Source: Pseudomonas arsenicoxydans
GTDB taxonomy: Bacteria > Pseudomonadota > Gammaproteobacteria > Pseudomonadales > Pseudomonadaceae
DNA length: 64,000 nucleotides
Direction of reading: 5' to 3'
NCBI RefSeq assembly: GCF_006438915.1
Contig: NZ_RCZE01000003.1
Location: 1-64,000, forward strand
This document shows, piece by piece, positions 33,880 through 43,023 of this stretch. Every line of letters begins with the position of its first letter. Positions within the stretch are counted from its first letter, which is position 1. Below the pieces are notes generated by a model, which did not search any database, was not told where the DNA came from, and saw only the letters and a list, made by a program, of their open reading frames with translations. A program made the translations under genes and the position numbers.

Positions 33880-36800
33880 TCACACGGTGTCCACCTTCAA
33901 CGAATGGTCATTCAACATGCCATTGATGATGGTCGCCGTATCGTGACCACCCGCCACCACCCCGCCCGCTCCCGGCGTGACGCCGTAGTGGCTGGCGAGG
34001 TTGACGCCGGCCAGGTCGATGGTCTGGTTCGGCGTGGCGCCGGCCATGGCGCTGACGTCGATGCTGGTGACGAGTGAGGCGCCGCTGCCGGTGACTTTGA
34101 AGTGCAGGTAGTCATCCAGCGAAGCCGACGTGCCGTTTTCGCCTTGCAGCAGTTGCGACAGATCGAGCTTGTCGGTGCCGGGGGTGAAGTCGGTGACGAC
34201 GTCGTGGCCGCTGTTGCCTTTGAGCCACTGGAAGGTGTCGGCCCCTGCCCCGCCGGTGAGGGTGTTGTTGCCCAGGCCGCCGATCAGGAAGTCGTCTCCC
34301 CCGCCGCCCTTGAGGATGTCATCGCCCAAACCGCCGTTGATGACGTTGCTGTTGTTGTCGCCCGTGAGGGTGTCGTTGAAGTTGGAGCCAAGCAGGTTTT
34401 CGATCCCGGTGAGGGTGTCGGTGCCGGCGCCGCCGGTGTTTTGTGGTGCGACCAGACTCAGGTCGACGGTGACCCCGGCGGTGGCGTGGGCGTAGCTCAC
34501 GGTGTCGATGCCGGTGCCGCCGTCGAGCAGGTCGTTGCCCGTGCCGCTGAACAGCAAGTCATTGCCAGCGCCGCCGTGCAGTTCGTTGTTGCCGGTGCCG
34601 GCGGTGAGTACGTCGTTGCCGTCACCGGCATTGATCACGTTGTTGCCGGTGCCTGCCACCAACACGTCGTCGCCCGAGGTGCCGGTGAGGGTGTGGCCAT
34701 CCTGGTAGCTGATGGTCACGGCGGCGGTGTCGCTGCCGCCGTGGTTGTCGTTGGCAGTGTAGGTACTGTGGGCGTCCGGGGTGATGTCGTGGGCGCCGGC
34801 GTAGTTGACGGTCATGGTCAACTGGTAGTTCTCATCTCCTTTGGCGTTTCCGCCACTGGTGTTTTCGATGTTGGTGATGTGGATCTGGTAGGTCCCATCC
34901 GACGTCGCGGTGATCGTCTGGCCGTCCGCGATGCTGATGAAGGCGCCACCATTGAGGGAATACTCCATGGTGATGTGCCCGGCCGCCAGATTGTGATCCA
35001 GGTTGAGGGTTTCACCCGCTTTGAGCTTCACGGTGATGAGGTCTTCATCATTGGCGTTGTTGGCAGTCACCTTGTCCAGATACCCGCTGACCACCAGCAG
35101 CGCCGTCATCGCCGCGGTGTTAGCCGTAAAGGCACTGCGCACGTCCGCCAGGGACTGGTTAGCCGCCGTGTCATTGGTGCCTTTGAAATTGATCGCGCCA
35201 GTCCCGGTGAAATCCGCACCCTTGGCCACCCATCCGGTGGTGAAGTTGGTCGGCGATGCGGTCAGCGGATCCTTGTCGGCATCGGTGTCATTGGCCAGCA
35301 ACAGCTCGCCCGGCACCACGATGTTGCCCGACAGCACGTTGGTGATGATGTGGTCATCGACCGCCACCGGTGCCGCATTCGGAATGACTTTGACCGTCAG
35401 CGTGGAGCTGGCCAGGTCGCCGTCGTTGTCGCTGACGGTGAAGCCGATGTTTTCGGTGATGACCACGGCGGTGGTTTTTTGCGAGGTGTAGTTGTACTCG
35501 CCGGTGTCGAGGTTCACCACCAGCGTGCCACCACTGTTGGTGGCGATGCTGATGCTGTTGTTCACCGTGTTGAACGTGCCGTGGTTGGCGCCGCCACTGA
35601 AGTTCAGCGAACCCTGGTTGGCGTTGCCTTTCGGGTCGAAGGTGTACGTGGTGCCGTCGACCACGAGGGTTTTGATAAAACCGCCATCGGCGCCGAACGT
35701 ACCGCCCTCCAGCAACGTACCCGTGACCGGTGCACCCATCACAGTGCCCGAGAGCACCGAGTTGAGTTGGTTGAGGTCAGTCACCACCACCGCGTTGGTG
35801 TCGGTGTGGGTGCTGCCGTCGTAGGCCAACGGGTTGAGGTTGGCGTTACTCACGCCACTGCCCAGGCCGATCGCGTAGTTCTTGATGCCGTTGGCGTCGA
35901 GGAAGGCTTTGAGTGCGGCCTCGTCCGAGCTGCCAATGTCGCCTTCGTTGGGTTTGCCGTCGGAGAAGAAGTAGCCAACGTTCTGCGCGCCGGTCAGTTT
36001 GCCGGAGGTATTGAACGCCGTCTGCATGGTGGCCACAGCGGCATCGTAGTTGGTGTTACCGCCCGCTGTCAGGCCGGCGAGAAGGCTCTTGGCGGTCGCC
36101 ACGTCGACCCACACCGAGGTTCTGTCGGTGGCGTTGCTGCTGAAGGTGACGAGTTGCACTTTCACATCGCCAAGGTCGTCGTACTTGTCGAGCAAGGCGC
36201 CGATGGCTTGTTTCGCCAGGGCCAGCCGCGACAGGCCTGGCACGCCGGAAGCGTCGGCCATACTGCCGGAGATATCGAGCACGATCAGCACATTGGAGTC
36301 GACTTCCACCGCCGCTACCGCGCGATCCGACGCTACCGCTTTGGGCACATCGTCGACGATGTTGACGACGATGGTGCTGGTGGTGCTGTTGCCCAGGGCA
36401 TCGGTGGCTTTGTAGGTGAAGCTTTCGGTCAGCGTATTCGCGCCGTCATTGGCGTTCGGTGTGGTGCTGGCTGGCGACGTCAGGGTGTAGGTGTACGTGC
36501 CATTGGGGTTGAGCAGGATCTGGCCATAGTTGCCCGTGGCACTGCCCACCAAGGTGTAAGTGATCACGCCTGTTGCGCCAGTGACCGAGCCGACCAGGGA
36601 GCCGGTGGCCGTTTCGCCAGTATTGCCAGGCTCGCTACCCGTGACAGTGCCGGCAGCCAGATCCTGCCCGTCCTTGGTCAAGTCCAGTGCCTTCTCGTAG
36701 ACGGTCACGTCGGTATCTGAAACCGCTTTGATGCAGCTGTTCGACACGTCGATGGTGATGGTGGTGGTGCTTTCATCACCGTCGGCATCGCGCAAAGTGT

Positions 36801-39800
36801 AGGTGAATGTGTCCGTGGCCCCCGCGCCGCTGACGGCGTCTGGATTGCTGTGATAAGTCGCGTTGCCATTGGCATCCAGCGTCAGGTAACCGTAGGTGCC
36901 ATTGATGTTCGAGCCCAGGCCGCCGATGGCCGAGGTCGAGGTGTCGCTGCCAGCACGCACGCCCACCACGGCGCCCGTCACTGCCGGGCCATCGGCGCCG
37001 CCGATGTCGTTGTACAGCACGTTGCCACTGACCGTACCGCCTTCGACCACGCTCGCCGTGTCCGCATTGGCAGTCGGCAGGTCATCGACGATATTGACGT
37101 TGATCTGACCCGACGCGGTGCTGCCGTCGGTGTCGGTGGCCACCACGTTGAAGTTTTCGGTGATGCTGTTGGCACCGTTGGCGGTTGGATGGGTTTCGTT
37201 ATCCACCAGGGTGTAGCTGTAGCTGACCACGCCGGTGACCGGGTTGTAGCCGGTGATGGTCAGCGCGTTGCCCAGCGCAGTGAGGATGGTTTGCGGGAAG
37301 CCCGCCGCCACGCCACCGGCCACCACATGAATGCCGCCGACATCGAGGGTTTGCAGACCGTCGAGCGCAGTCACGGTGAAGGTGCCGCTCTGGGTCAGCG
37401 CCGGGGTGTTCGGGCTGGTGCCGTAGTCGAGGTTTTTCTCGTAAACGGTGAGTTCGCCGCCACTGACGTCGAGGCCGTTGAGGGTCACCGGGTCGTTGGC
37501 GTTCTGGATGTTCAGCACCAGCGTGGCGGTGCTGGTATCGCCGTCGGCATCGGTGAGGGTGTAGGTGAAGGTTTCGGTGCCATTGCCGCCGCCGTGCAGG
37601 TTTTTGAAGTCGGCATCGTTGGTGTCTAGCGTGTAGGTGTACGTGCCATTGGCATTGAGTACCAGGGTGCCGTAAGTGCCATTCAACGTGGCAGGCGTGA
37701 TCGGCCCGGCATTCGGTCCGGTCGCGACGTGGTCCGCACCTTGAACGTCGTTGGTCAGCACGTTGCCGGTGAGCGTCAGCACGTGCTCCGTCGCGGTGAC
37801 TGCATTCGTGTCGTTCACCGCTTTTGGCACGTCATCGACGATGCTCACCACGATGGTGCTGGTGGTGCTGTTGCCCAGCGAATCGGTGGCCTGGTAGGTG
37901 AAGCTTTCGGTCAGGGTATTCGCGCCGTCGTTCGCGTGCGGCGTGGTGGTCGCCGGCGATGTCAGGGTGTAGGTGTACGTGCCGTTGGGGTTGAGCAGGA
38001 TCTGCCCGTACGTACCGGTGGCGCTGCCCACCAGGGTGTAAGTGATTGCGCCGGTCGCGCCGGTGACCGAACCGACCAGCGTGCCGGTGGCGGTTTCGCC
38101 AGTATTGCCAGGCTCGCTACCCGTGACAGTGCCGGCAGCCAGGTCCTGCCCGTCCTTGGTCAAGTCCAGGGCTTTTTCGTAGACCGTCACGTCGGTATCG
38201 CTGACCGCTTTGATGCAGCTGTTCGAGACGTCGATGGTGACGGTGGTGGTGCTTTCATCACCGTCGGTATCGCGAATGGTGTAGGTGAACACGTCAGTTG
38301 CACCCGGACCACTCACCGCATTGGGATTGCTGTGATAAGTCGCGTTGCCATTGGCATCCAGCGTCAGGTAACCGTAGGTGCCATTGATGTTCGAGCCCAG
38401 GCCGCCAATGGCCGAGGTCGAGGTGTCGCTGCCAGCACGCACGCCCACCACGGCGCCCGTCACTGCCGGGCCATCGGCGCCGCCGATGTCGTTGTACAGC
38501 ACGTTGCCACTGACTGTACCGCCTTCGACCACGCTCGCCGTGTCCGCATTGGCAGTCGGCAAATCATCGACGATGTTGACGTTGATCTGACCCGACGCGG
38601 TGCTGCCATCGGTGTCCGTGGCCACCACGTTGAAATTCTCGGTGATGCTGTTGGCACCGTTGGCGGTTGGATGGGTTTCGTTATCCACCAGGGTGTAGCT
38701 GTAACTGACCACGCCGGTGACCGGGTTGTAGCCGGTGATGGTCAGCGCGTTGCCCAGCGCAGTGAGGATGGTTTGCGGGAAGCCTGCCGCCACGCCACCG
38801 GTCACCACATGGATGCCGCCAACGTCGAGGGTTTGCAGACCGTCGAGCGCGGTCACGGTGAAGGTGCCGCTCTGGGTCAGCGCCGGGGTGTTGGGGCTGG
38901 TGCCGTAGTCGAGGTTTTTTTCGTAGACGGTGAGTTCGCCGCCGTTGACGTTGAGGCCGTCGATGGTCACCGGATCATCGTTGTTGTGGATTTGCAGCAC
39001 CAGCGTGGCGGTGCTGGTGTCGCCGTCCGAATCGGTGATGGTGTAGGTGAAATTCTCGGTGCCGTTGCCGCCGCCGTGCAGCGCTTTGAAATCAGCGTCG
39101 CTGGTGTTCAGGGTGTAGGTGTACGTGCCGTTGGCGTTCAACACCAAAGTGCCGTAGGTCCCGGCAAACGTGCCTGGGGTGATCGGACCGGCATTTTCGC
39201 CGGTGGTCACGCGGTCGGCGCCTTGGACGTCGTTGGTCAGCACGTTGCCGTTGAGGGTCAACAGGGTTTCCGACGCGGTGCCGGCGTTGCTGTCGTCCAA
39301 ACCTTTTGGCACATCGTCGACGATGTTGACGTCGAGCGTGCCGTTGGCCGTGCTGCCGTTGTCGTCGACCACGGTGACGGCGAATTGCTCAGGCAACGTG
39401 TTCGCGCCGTTGCCGGTTGGGTGGGCTTCGTTGTCGGCCAGGGTGTAGCTGTAACTGACCACGCCGGTAGTGGCGTCGAACCCGGTGATGGTCAGCGTGC
39501 TGCCCAGCGGGGTGGTAACGGATTGCGGGAAGCCTGAAGACACACCGCCAACCACCACGTTGATGCCGCCGACGCTCAGGGTTTGCACGCCGTCGAGGGC
39601 GGTGATGGTGAAGGTGCCGCTTTGAGTCAGCGCAGCAGAATCCGGTGCACTGCCAAGGCTCAGGTTTTTCTCGAAGACGGTCAGTTCGCCGCCCTCGACA
39701 TTCAGGCCACCAATCGTCACCGGGTCATCGTTGTTATGGATTTGCAGCACCAGGTTGGCAGTGCTGGTATCGCCATCAGCATCCGTCAGCGTGTAGGTGA

Positions 39801-41046
39801 AGGTTTCCGTGCCGCTACCACCGCCATGCAATGCTTTAAAGTCCGCGTCGCTGGTGTTCAGAGTGTAGGTGTAGGTGCCGTTGGGATTGAGCACCAGGGT
39901 GCCGTAGGTCCCGGTGAAGGTGCCGCCAATCACCGGCCCACTGTTGGGACCCGTGGGAATGCGGTCGGCGCCTTGCGTGTCGTTTGGCAGCACGTTGCCG
40001 GTCAGGGTCAGCAAGGTTTCCGACGCGGTGTTGGCATTGCTGTCATCGACAGCCTTGGGCACATCGTCAGTGATGTTGACGTCCAGCGTGCCAGTGGCGG
40101 TGTCGCCGTTGCTGTCGTGGGCCACCACGGTGAACTGTTCGCCGAGGGAGTTGGCACCGTCACCGGCCGAATGGGTATCGTTGCCATTGAGGGTGTAGCT
40201 GTAACTCACTACGCCCGTGGCCGGGTTGTAACCGGTGATGGTCAGGGTGTTGCCCAGTTGCGTGGTGATCGACTGTGGAAAGCCAATCGCCACGCCACCG
40301 GTGATCACGTTGATACCGCCGATGCTCAGGCTGTTCAGCCCATCCGGTGCCGACACGCTGAACGTGCCGTTCTGGGTCAGCGCACCCGGATTGCTCGCGG
40401 AACCGTCGGCAAGGTTGGCTTCGTTGAGGGTTAGTTCGCCACCCGCCACCGACAGCCCATCGAGCGTAACCGGGTTATTGACCGGCGTTACCGGTGGAGC
40501 AATGACGGCCGGGGTGCCGTCGGCGTTCTGCTGGATATCGGCGTTATGGCGTTCTTCAGGAAATTCGGGAATGCCGCCAAAACCAGCCGTCGGGAAGCCA
40601 ATGGTCGGATCGACCCGCCCGCCCACTTCTTCGAGCAGGACAAAACTGTGGCCCCCGCCCTGCGCACCATTGGGCGCCGCTGTGAAGCTCGGCCCGGCCG
40701 CAGTGGCTTCACCGGTCTGCGTCGGGTCAGCGCCCGCCGCGATGGCTTTTTGCAGTTGCTCGACATCGGTCAGTTGCGCTTCGCTTGGCGTCACCGCCTC
40801 TGACGTGCCTACGTGCGGCGACTCATTGGCGAGGAGATGGGGACTCATCTCCAGGCTGCTGCCACGCCCAAGGGTCAGTTCATGGCCATTTTGCAGATGG
40901 ACCGCCACCGCGCCTTCGGCCCCGGTGACCAGTTGATCGCCGGCGAACAATCGGTCGCCCTCGATCAACGCGCGCCGAGTACCGTCGCTCGCTACCGCGA
41001 ACACCTGACCAATGACTTTACTGACGATACCGATGAGCGTAGCCAT
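33880..41046 (-). CDS. lapA: LapA-type large adhesin (RTX, type I secreted)
   Basis: A 2388-residue surface adhesin. N-terminus: a retention module with a LapG site TAAG at 115-118, which anchors the protein in the outer membrane. Middle (about 200-1560): large repeats with GGELT.YEKNL, GNVL.NDVQGAD and TLVLN.NGTYTYTL motifs. Then a von Willebrand A domain with MIDAS DISGS (about 1588), RTX nonapeptides (GDDVLVAGTGNN, GGAGNDLL; about 2119-2270) and a C-terminal type I secretion signal. It is much shorter than P. fluorescens Pf0-1 LapA (over 5000 residues). ATG 41046 follows GGAGG. lapG/lapD and lapEBC lie on either side. Confidence 0.94.
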   Translation of the reverse strand: MATLIGIVSKVIGQVFAVASDGTRRALIEGDRLFAGDQLVTGAEGAVAVHLQNGHELTLGRGSSLEMSPHLLANESPHVGTSEAVTPSEAQLTDVEQLQKAIAAGADPTQTGEATAAGPSFTAAPNGAQGGGHSFVLLEEVGGRVDPTIGFPTAGFGGIPEFPEERHNADIQQNADGTPAVIAPPVTPVNNPVTLDGLSVAGGELTLNEANLADGSASNPGALTQNGTFSVSAPDGLNSLSIGGINVITGGVAIGFPQSITTQLGNTLTITGYNPATGVVSYSYTLNGNDTHSAGDGANSLGEQFTVVAHDSNGDTATGTLDVNITDDVPKAVDDSNANTASETLLTLTGNVLPNDTQGADRIPTGPNSGPVIGGTFTGTYGTLVLNPNGTYTYTLNTSDADFKALHGGGSGTETFTYTLTDADGDTSTANLVLQIHNNDDPVTIGGLNVEGGELTVFEKNLSLGSAPDSAALTQSGTFTITALDGVQTLSVGGINVVVGGVSSGFPQSVTTPLGSTLTITGFDATTGVVSYSYTLADNEAHPTGNGANTLPEQFAVTVVDDNGSTANGTLDVNIVDDVPKGLDDSNAGTASETLLTLNGNVLTNDVQGADRVTTGENAGPITPGTFAGTYGTLVLNANGTYTYTLNTSDADFKALHGGGNGTENFTYTITDSDGDTSTATLVLQIHNNDDPVTIDGLNVNGGELTVYEKNLDYGTSPNTPALTQSGTFTVTALDGLQTLDVGGIHVVTGGVAAGFPQTILTALGNALTITGYNPVTGVVSYSYTLVDNETHPTANGANSITENFNVVATDTDGSTASGQINVNIVDDLPTANADTASVVEGGTVSGNVLYNDIGGADGPAVTGAVVGVRAGSDTSTSAIGGLGSNINGTYGYLTLDANGNATYHSNPNAVSGPGATDVFTYTIRDTDGDESTTTVTIDVSNSCIKAVSDTDVTVYEKALDLTKDGQDLAAGTVTGSEPGNTGETATGTLVGSVTGATGAITYTLVGSATGTYGQILLNPNGTYTYTLTSPATTTPHANDGANTLTESFTYQATDSLGNSTTSTIVVSIVDDVPKAVNDTNAVTATEHVLTLTGNVLTNDVQGADHVATGPNAGPITPATLNGTYGTLVLNANGTYTYTLDTNDADFKNLHGGGNGTETFTYTLTDADGDTSTATLVLNIQNANDPVTLNGLDVSGGELTVYEKNLDYGTSPNTPALTQSGTFTVTALDGLQTLDVGGIHVVAGGVAAGFPQTILTALGNALTITGYNPVTGVVSYSYTLVDNETHPTANGANSITENFNVVATDTDGSTASGQINVNIVDDLPTANADTASVVEGGTVSGNVLYNDIGGADGPAVTGAVVGVRAGSDTSTSAIGGLGSNINGTYGYLTLDANGNATYHSNPDAVSGAGATDTFTYTLRDADGDESTTTITIDVSNSCIKAVSDTDVTVYEKALDLTKDGQDLAAGTVTGSEPGNTGETATGSLVGSVTGATGVITYTLVGSATGNYGQILLNPNGTYTYTLTSPASTTPNANDGANTLTESFTYKATDALGNSTTSTIVVNIVDDVPKAVASDRAVAAVEVDSNVLIVLDISGSMADASGVPGLSRLALAKQAIGALLDKYDDLGDVKVQLVTFSSNATDRTSVWVDVATAKSLLAGLTAGGNTNYDAAVATMQTAFNTSGKLTGAQNVGYFFSDGKPNEGDIGSSDEAALKAFLDANGIKNYAIGLGSGVSNANLNPLAYDGSTHTDTNAVVVTDLNQLNSVLSGTVMGAPVTGTLLEGGTFGADGGFIKTLVVDGTTYTFDPKGNANQGSLNFSGGANHGTFNTVNNSISIATNSGGTLVVNLDTGEYNYTSQKTTAVVITENIGFTVSDNDGDLASSTLTVKVIPNAAPVAVDDHIITNVLSGNIVVPGELLLANDTDADKDPLTASPTNFTTGWVAKGADFTGTGAINFKGTNDTAANQSLADVRSAFTANTAAMTALLVVSGYLDKVTANNANDEDLITVKLKAGETLNLDHNLAAGHITMEYSLNGGAFISIADGQTITATSDGTYQIHITNIENTSGGNAKGDENYQLTMTVNYAGAHDITPDAHSTYTANDNHGGSDTAAVTISYQDGHTLTGTSGDDVLVAGTGNNVINAGDGNDVLTAGTGNNELHGGAGNDLLFSGTGNDLLDGGTGIDTVSYAHATAGVTVDLSLVAPQNTGGAGTDTLTGIENLLGSNFNDTLTGDNNSNVINGGLGDDILKGGGGDDFLIGGLGNNTLTGGAGADTFQWLKGNSGHDVVTDFTPGTDKLDLSQLLQGENGTSASLDDYLHFKVTGSGASLVTSIDVSAMAGATPNQTIDLAGVNLASHYGVTPGAGGVVAGGHDTATIINGMLNDHSLKVDTV
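36340..37500 (-). repeat. lapA internal long repeat, copy A
   Basis: Nearly the same DNA recurs 1482 bases further on (37822-38980). The match is clearest around 36859-37020 and 38341-38502. It encodes the units ending VSNSCIKAVSDTDVTVYEKA and the VEGGTVSGNVLYNDIGGADG stretch. The period of 494 codons keeps the frame. Confidence 0.85.
37822..38980 (-). repeat. lapA internal long repeat, copy B
   Basis: Partner of copy A. Recombination between the two would remove or add 494 residues in frame, so adhesin length could vary between isolates. Boundaries are approximate because neighbouring units are also related. Confidence 0.85.
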
Positions 41047-41640
41047 GTGCATTTCCTCCGCTGCCAACCGCTGTCGGCATCCTGTTTTTAGCGAAGAATG
41101 TGCTCATGGTTTGAAAGCAGGTGGCTGCGCGGATCGCCTGCAGGGCGCGTTTACCTGAGTAAGCCGCTGCCCTGGCGATGTCCTCGCCCAGCGTGTCGCT
41201 CACCGGCAACATCGGCGACTGGGGGATAAAACCCTCTGCAATCAATGGCTTCGAAGGCCCAATTGCGTCGCACTTGCTCGGTGAGCGCTGCGTAACGATT
41301 CTGACTCATTAAAGTGACAAAAAACCGTCACCACAATTCGTTACGCGTCCCTCCCCTCCAGCACTTCTCCGCCCTATGTCGATAAGTGGATGGAACTTTT
41401 CCTGGAACCCTTGAAAGCTCCCTAAAGCTCGTAATTCAAAGGCTTCCGTAATGAACAATGTGCTGGAATTTGCTGACGGCATAAGTTTTTTTTGGCATAA
41501 GGGTTATGAGAAAAATTTCTTAGCTATTCTCTAGAATGTTCTTAGCTCTGTTGTTACAAGGGTGAAACGGTTTTACCTATAAATGCCGTCAAATAATTGG
41601 CGTCTAATAAGCACCATCAGGAATTCAGGGAGATGCACCC
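41047..41640. promoter_or_regulatory. Divergent lapA/lapE control region
   Basis: 594 bases without a convincing gene separate the lapA and lapE starts. The half next to lapE is A+T-rich and probably carries the lapE promoter. The side next to lapA is G+C-rich. Both the adhesin and its exporter must be controlled from here. Confidence 0.6.
41588..41601 (+). promoter_or_regulatory. Candidate FleQ box upstream of lapE
   Basis: GTCAAATAATTGGC matches the FleQ consensus GTCAATAAATTGAC at 11 of 14 positions, counted by eye. FleQ is a c-di-GMP-responsive regulator known to act on lap genes in Pseudomonas. The site lies 39 bases before the lapE start. Confidence 0.35.
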
Positions 41641-43005
41641 ATGCGCGTTTTAACCCCCCTATGCAGCGCGGTTCTGCTGGCCATGGCCTGCACTTCCGGC
41701 GCTCAAGCCATGTCGTTGACCGAGGCAATCCAGAGCACTATCGCGACCCATCCGGACCTGGCCTCGCGCGTGGACTCGCGCCTGTCCGCGGATGAGCAGG
41801 TGAAAGTTGCCAAAGGGGGCTTTTATCCATCCGTAGATTTGAATGCCGCCTACGGGCGCGGGTACAGCGACAACACCAATACCCGAGCGCTCGGCCCTGG
41901 CAATCACAACACCGAAACCATGAATTACACCCAGTCGGAATTGCGCCTGCGGCAGATGCTGTTCGACGGTTTCAACACCGCGAACGAAGTCGAACGCACC
42001 AAAGGTGTGGTCAACTCCCGGGCCTATTACGCTCAAGGCACCGCTCAGGACCTGGCCCTGCGCACCATCGAGGTCTACCTCGAAGTGCTCAAGCGCCGCG
42101 AACTGGTGACCCTGGCCACGAACAACCTGCAAGCGCACTTGCGCGTTAACGACCAGATTGGCCTGCGCACCCAGCGTGGCATCGGCAGCAACGCCGACTC
42201 CGATCAATCCGGCGCTCGCCGCGCACTGGCGCAAAACAACCTCGATACCGCCGAAGTCGATCTGGCGGACGCCGAGTCGAACTTCTCCAGCGTCGTCGGA
42301 CGCCTGCCCGATGAACTGGAAACCCCAGCGTCGATCCGCGGCGAGGTGCCGACCTCCCTGCCAGATGCCCAGCAGAGCATGGTGGAAAACAACCCGTACC
42401 TGAAATCCGCCCAAGCCGACGTGCAATCGGCCGAGAGCCAGTACGAAGTTGCCAAGTCGCCGTTCTACCCACGCTTCGACGCCGAAGCCGCGGTGGGCGC
42501 GAACAACAACGTGCAAGGCGATGAAGGCCACGACAACGAGTGGCGCGTGGGTGTGGTGATGAACTACAACCTGTTCCGCGGTGGCAGCGACAAGGCACGC
42601 CTGGCGTCCGATGCGCACCAGATCAACCAGGCCATGGACATCCGCAACAACGCCCTGCGCCAACTCAACGAGAACATGCACCTGGCCTGGAACGCCATGG
42701 TCAATGCGAAAAAACAAACCCCGACCGCGCGCGAATACGCTGAAACCAGTAAACGGGTGCGCGTGGCGTATCAGGACCAGTTCGGTCTCGGTCAACGCAC
42801 GTTGCTCGACTTGCTCGACAGTGAAAACGAGCTCTACAACGCCAACCGTCGTTACACCGAAGTGCGCTACACCGAGGAATACTCGATGTACCGCGTGTTG
42901 GCCGGCATGGGTGAGTTGCTGAGCAAGCAACGGGTGGTATTGCCTGCCGATACCATCGCCTCCTCCGAAGTGAAGAACGAAGCCCGCTTGCCTGAACTGA
43001 AGTAG
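41641..43005 (+). CDS. lapE: LapE outer-membrane channel (TolC family)
   Basis: A 454-residue TolC-type protein with signal peptide (MRVLTPLCSAVLLAMACTSG), two OEP repeats (first about 30-220, second about 235-430) and the usual helix/strand alternation (VMNYNLFRGGSDKARLASD). It forms the trimeric outer-membrane exit for LapA and, by the LapA model, the pore in which uncut LapA is held. GGGAG precedes ATG 41641. First gene of lapEBC. Confidence 0.93.
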   Translation: MRVLTPLCSAVLLAMACTSGAQAMSLTEAIQSTIATHPDLASRVDSRLSADEQVKVAKGGFYPSVDLNAAYGRGYSDNTNTRALGPGNHNTETMNYTQSELRLRQMLFDGFNTANEVERTKGVVNSRAYYAQGTAQDLALRTIEVYLEVLKRRELVTLATNNLQAHLRVNDQIGLRTQRGIGSNADSDQSGARRALAQNNLDTAEVDLADAESNFSSVVGRLPDELETPASIRGEVPTSLPDAQQSMVENNPYLKSAQADVQSAESQYEVAKSPFYPRFDAEAAVGANNNVQGDEGHDNEWRVGVVMNYNLFRGGSDKARLASDAHQINQAMDIRNNALRQLNENMHLAWNAMVNAKKQTPTAREYAETSKRVRVAYQDQFGLGQRTLLDLLDSENELYNANRRYTEVRYTEEYSMYRVLAGMGELLSKQRVVLPADTIASSEVKNEARLPELK

Positions 43006-43023
43006 CTCACTGGAGCGATCAAT

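Larger units (their letters stand above)
32815..33999 (+). repeat. Direct duplication, right copy
   Basis: Right-hand partner of 28876-30060. It merges at its right end into the intact lapA gene, so this copy holds the original junction with lapA, and the left copy is the derived one. Confidence 0.88.

Noticed and set aside
34102..36720. 872-codon open frame on the plus strand opposite lapA
   Set aside because: It is the mirror of the repetitive, GC-rich lapA frame: long runs of Val, Gly and Ala without domains. lapA on the other strand has a complete adhesin architecture.
37729..39537. 602-codon open frame on the plus strand opposite lapA
   Set aside because: Same cause: it repeats itself with the lapA period and has no family features.
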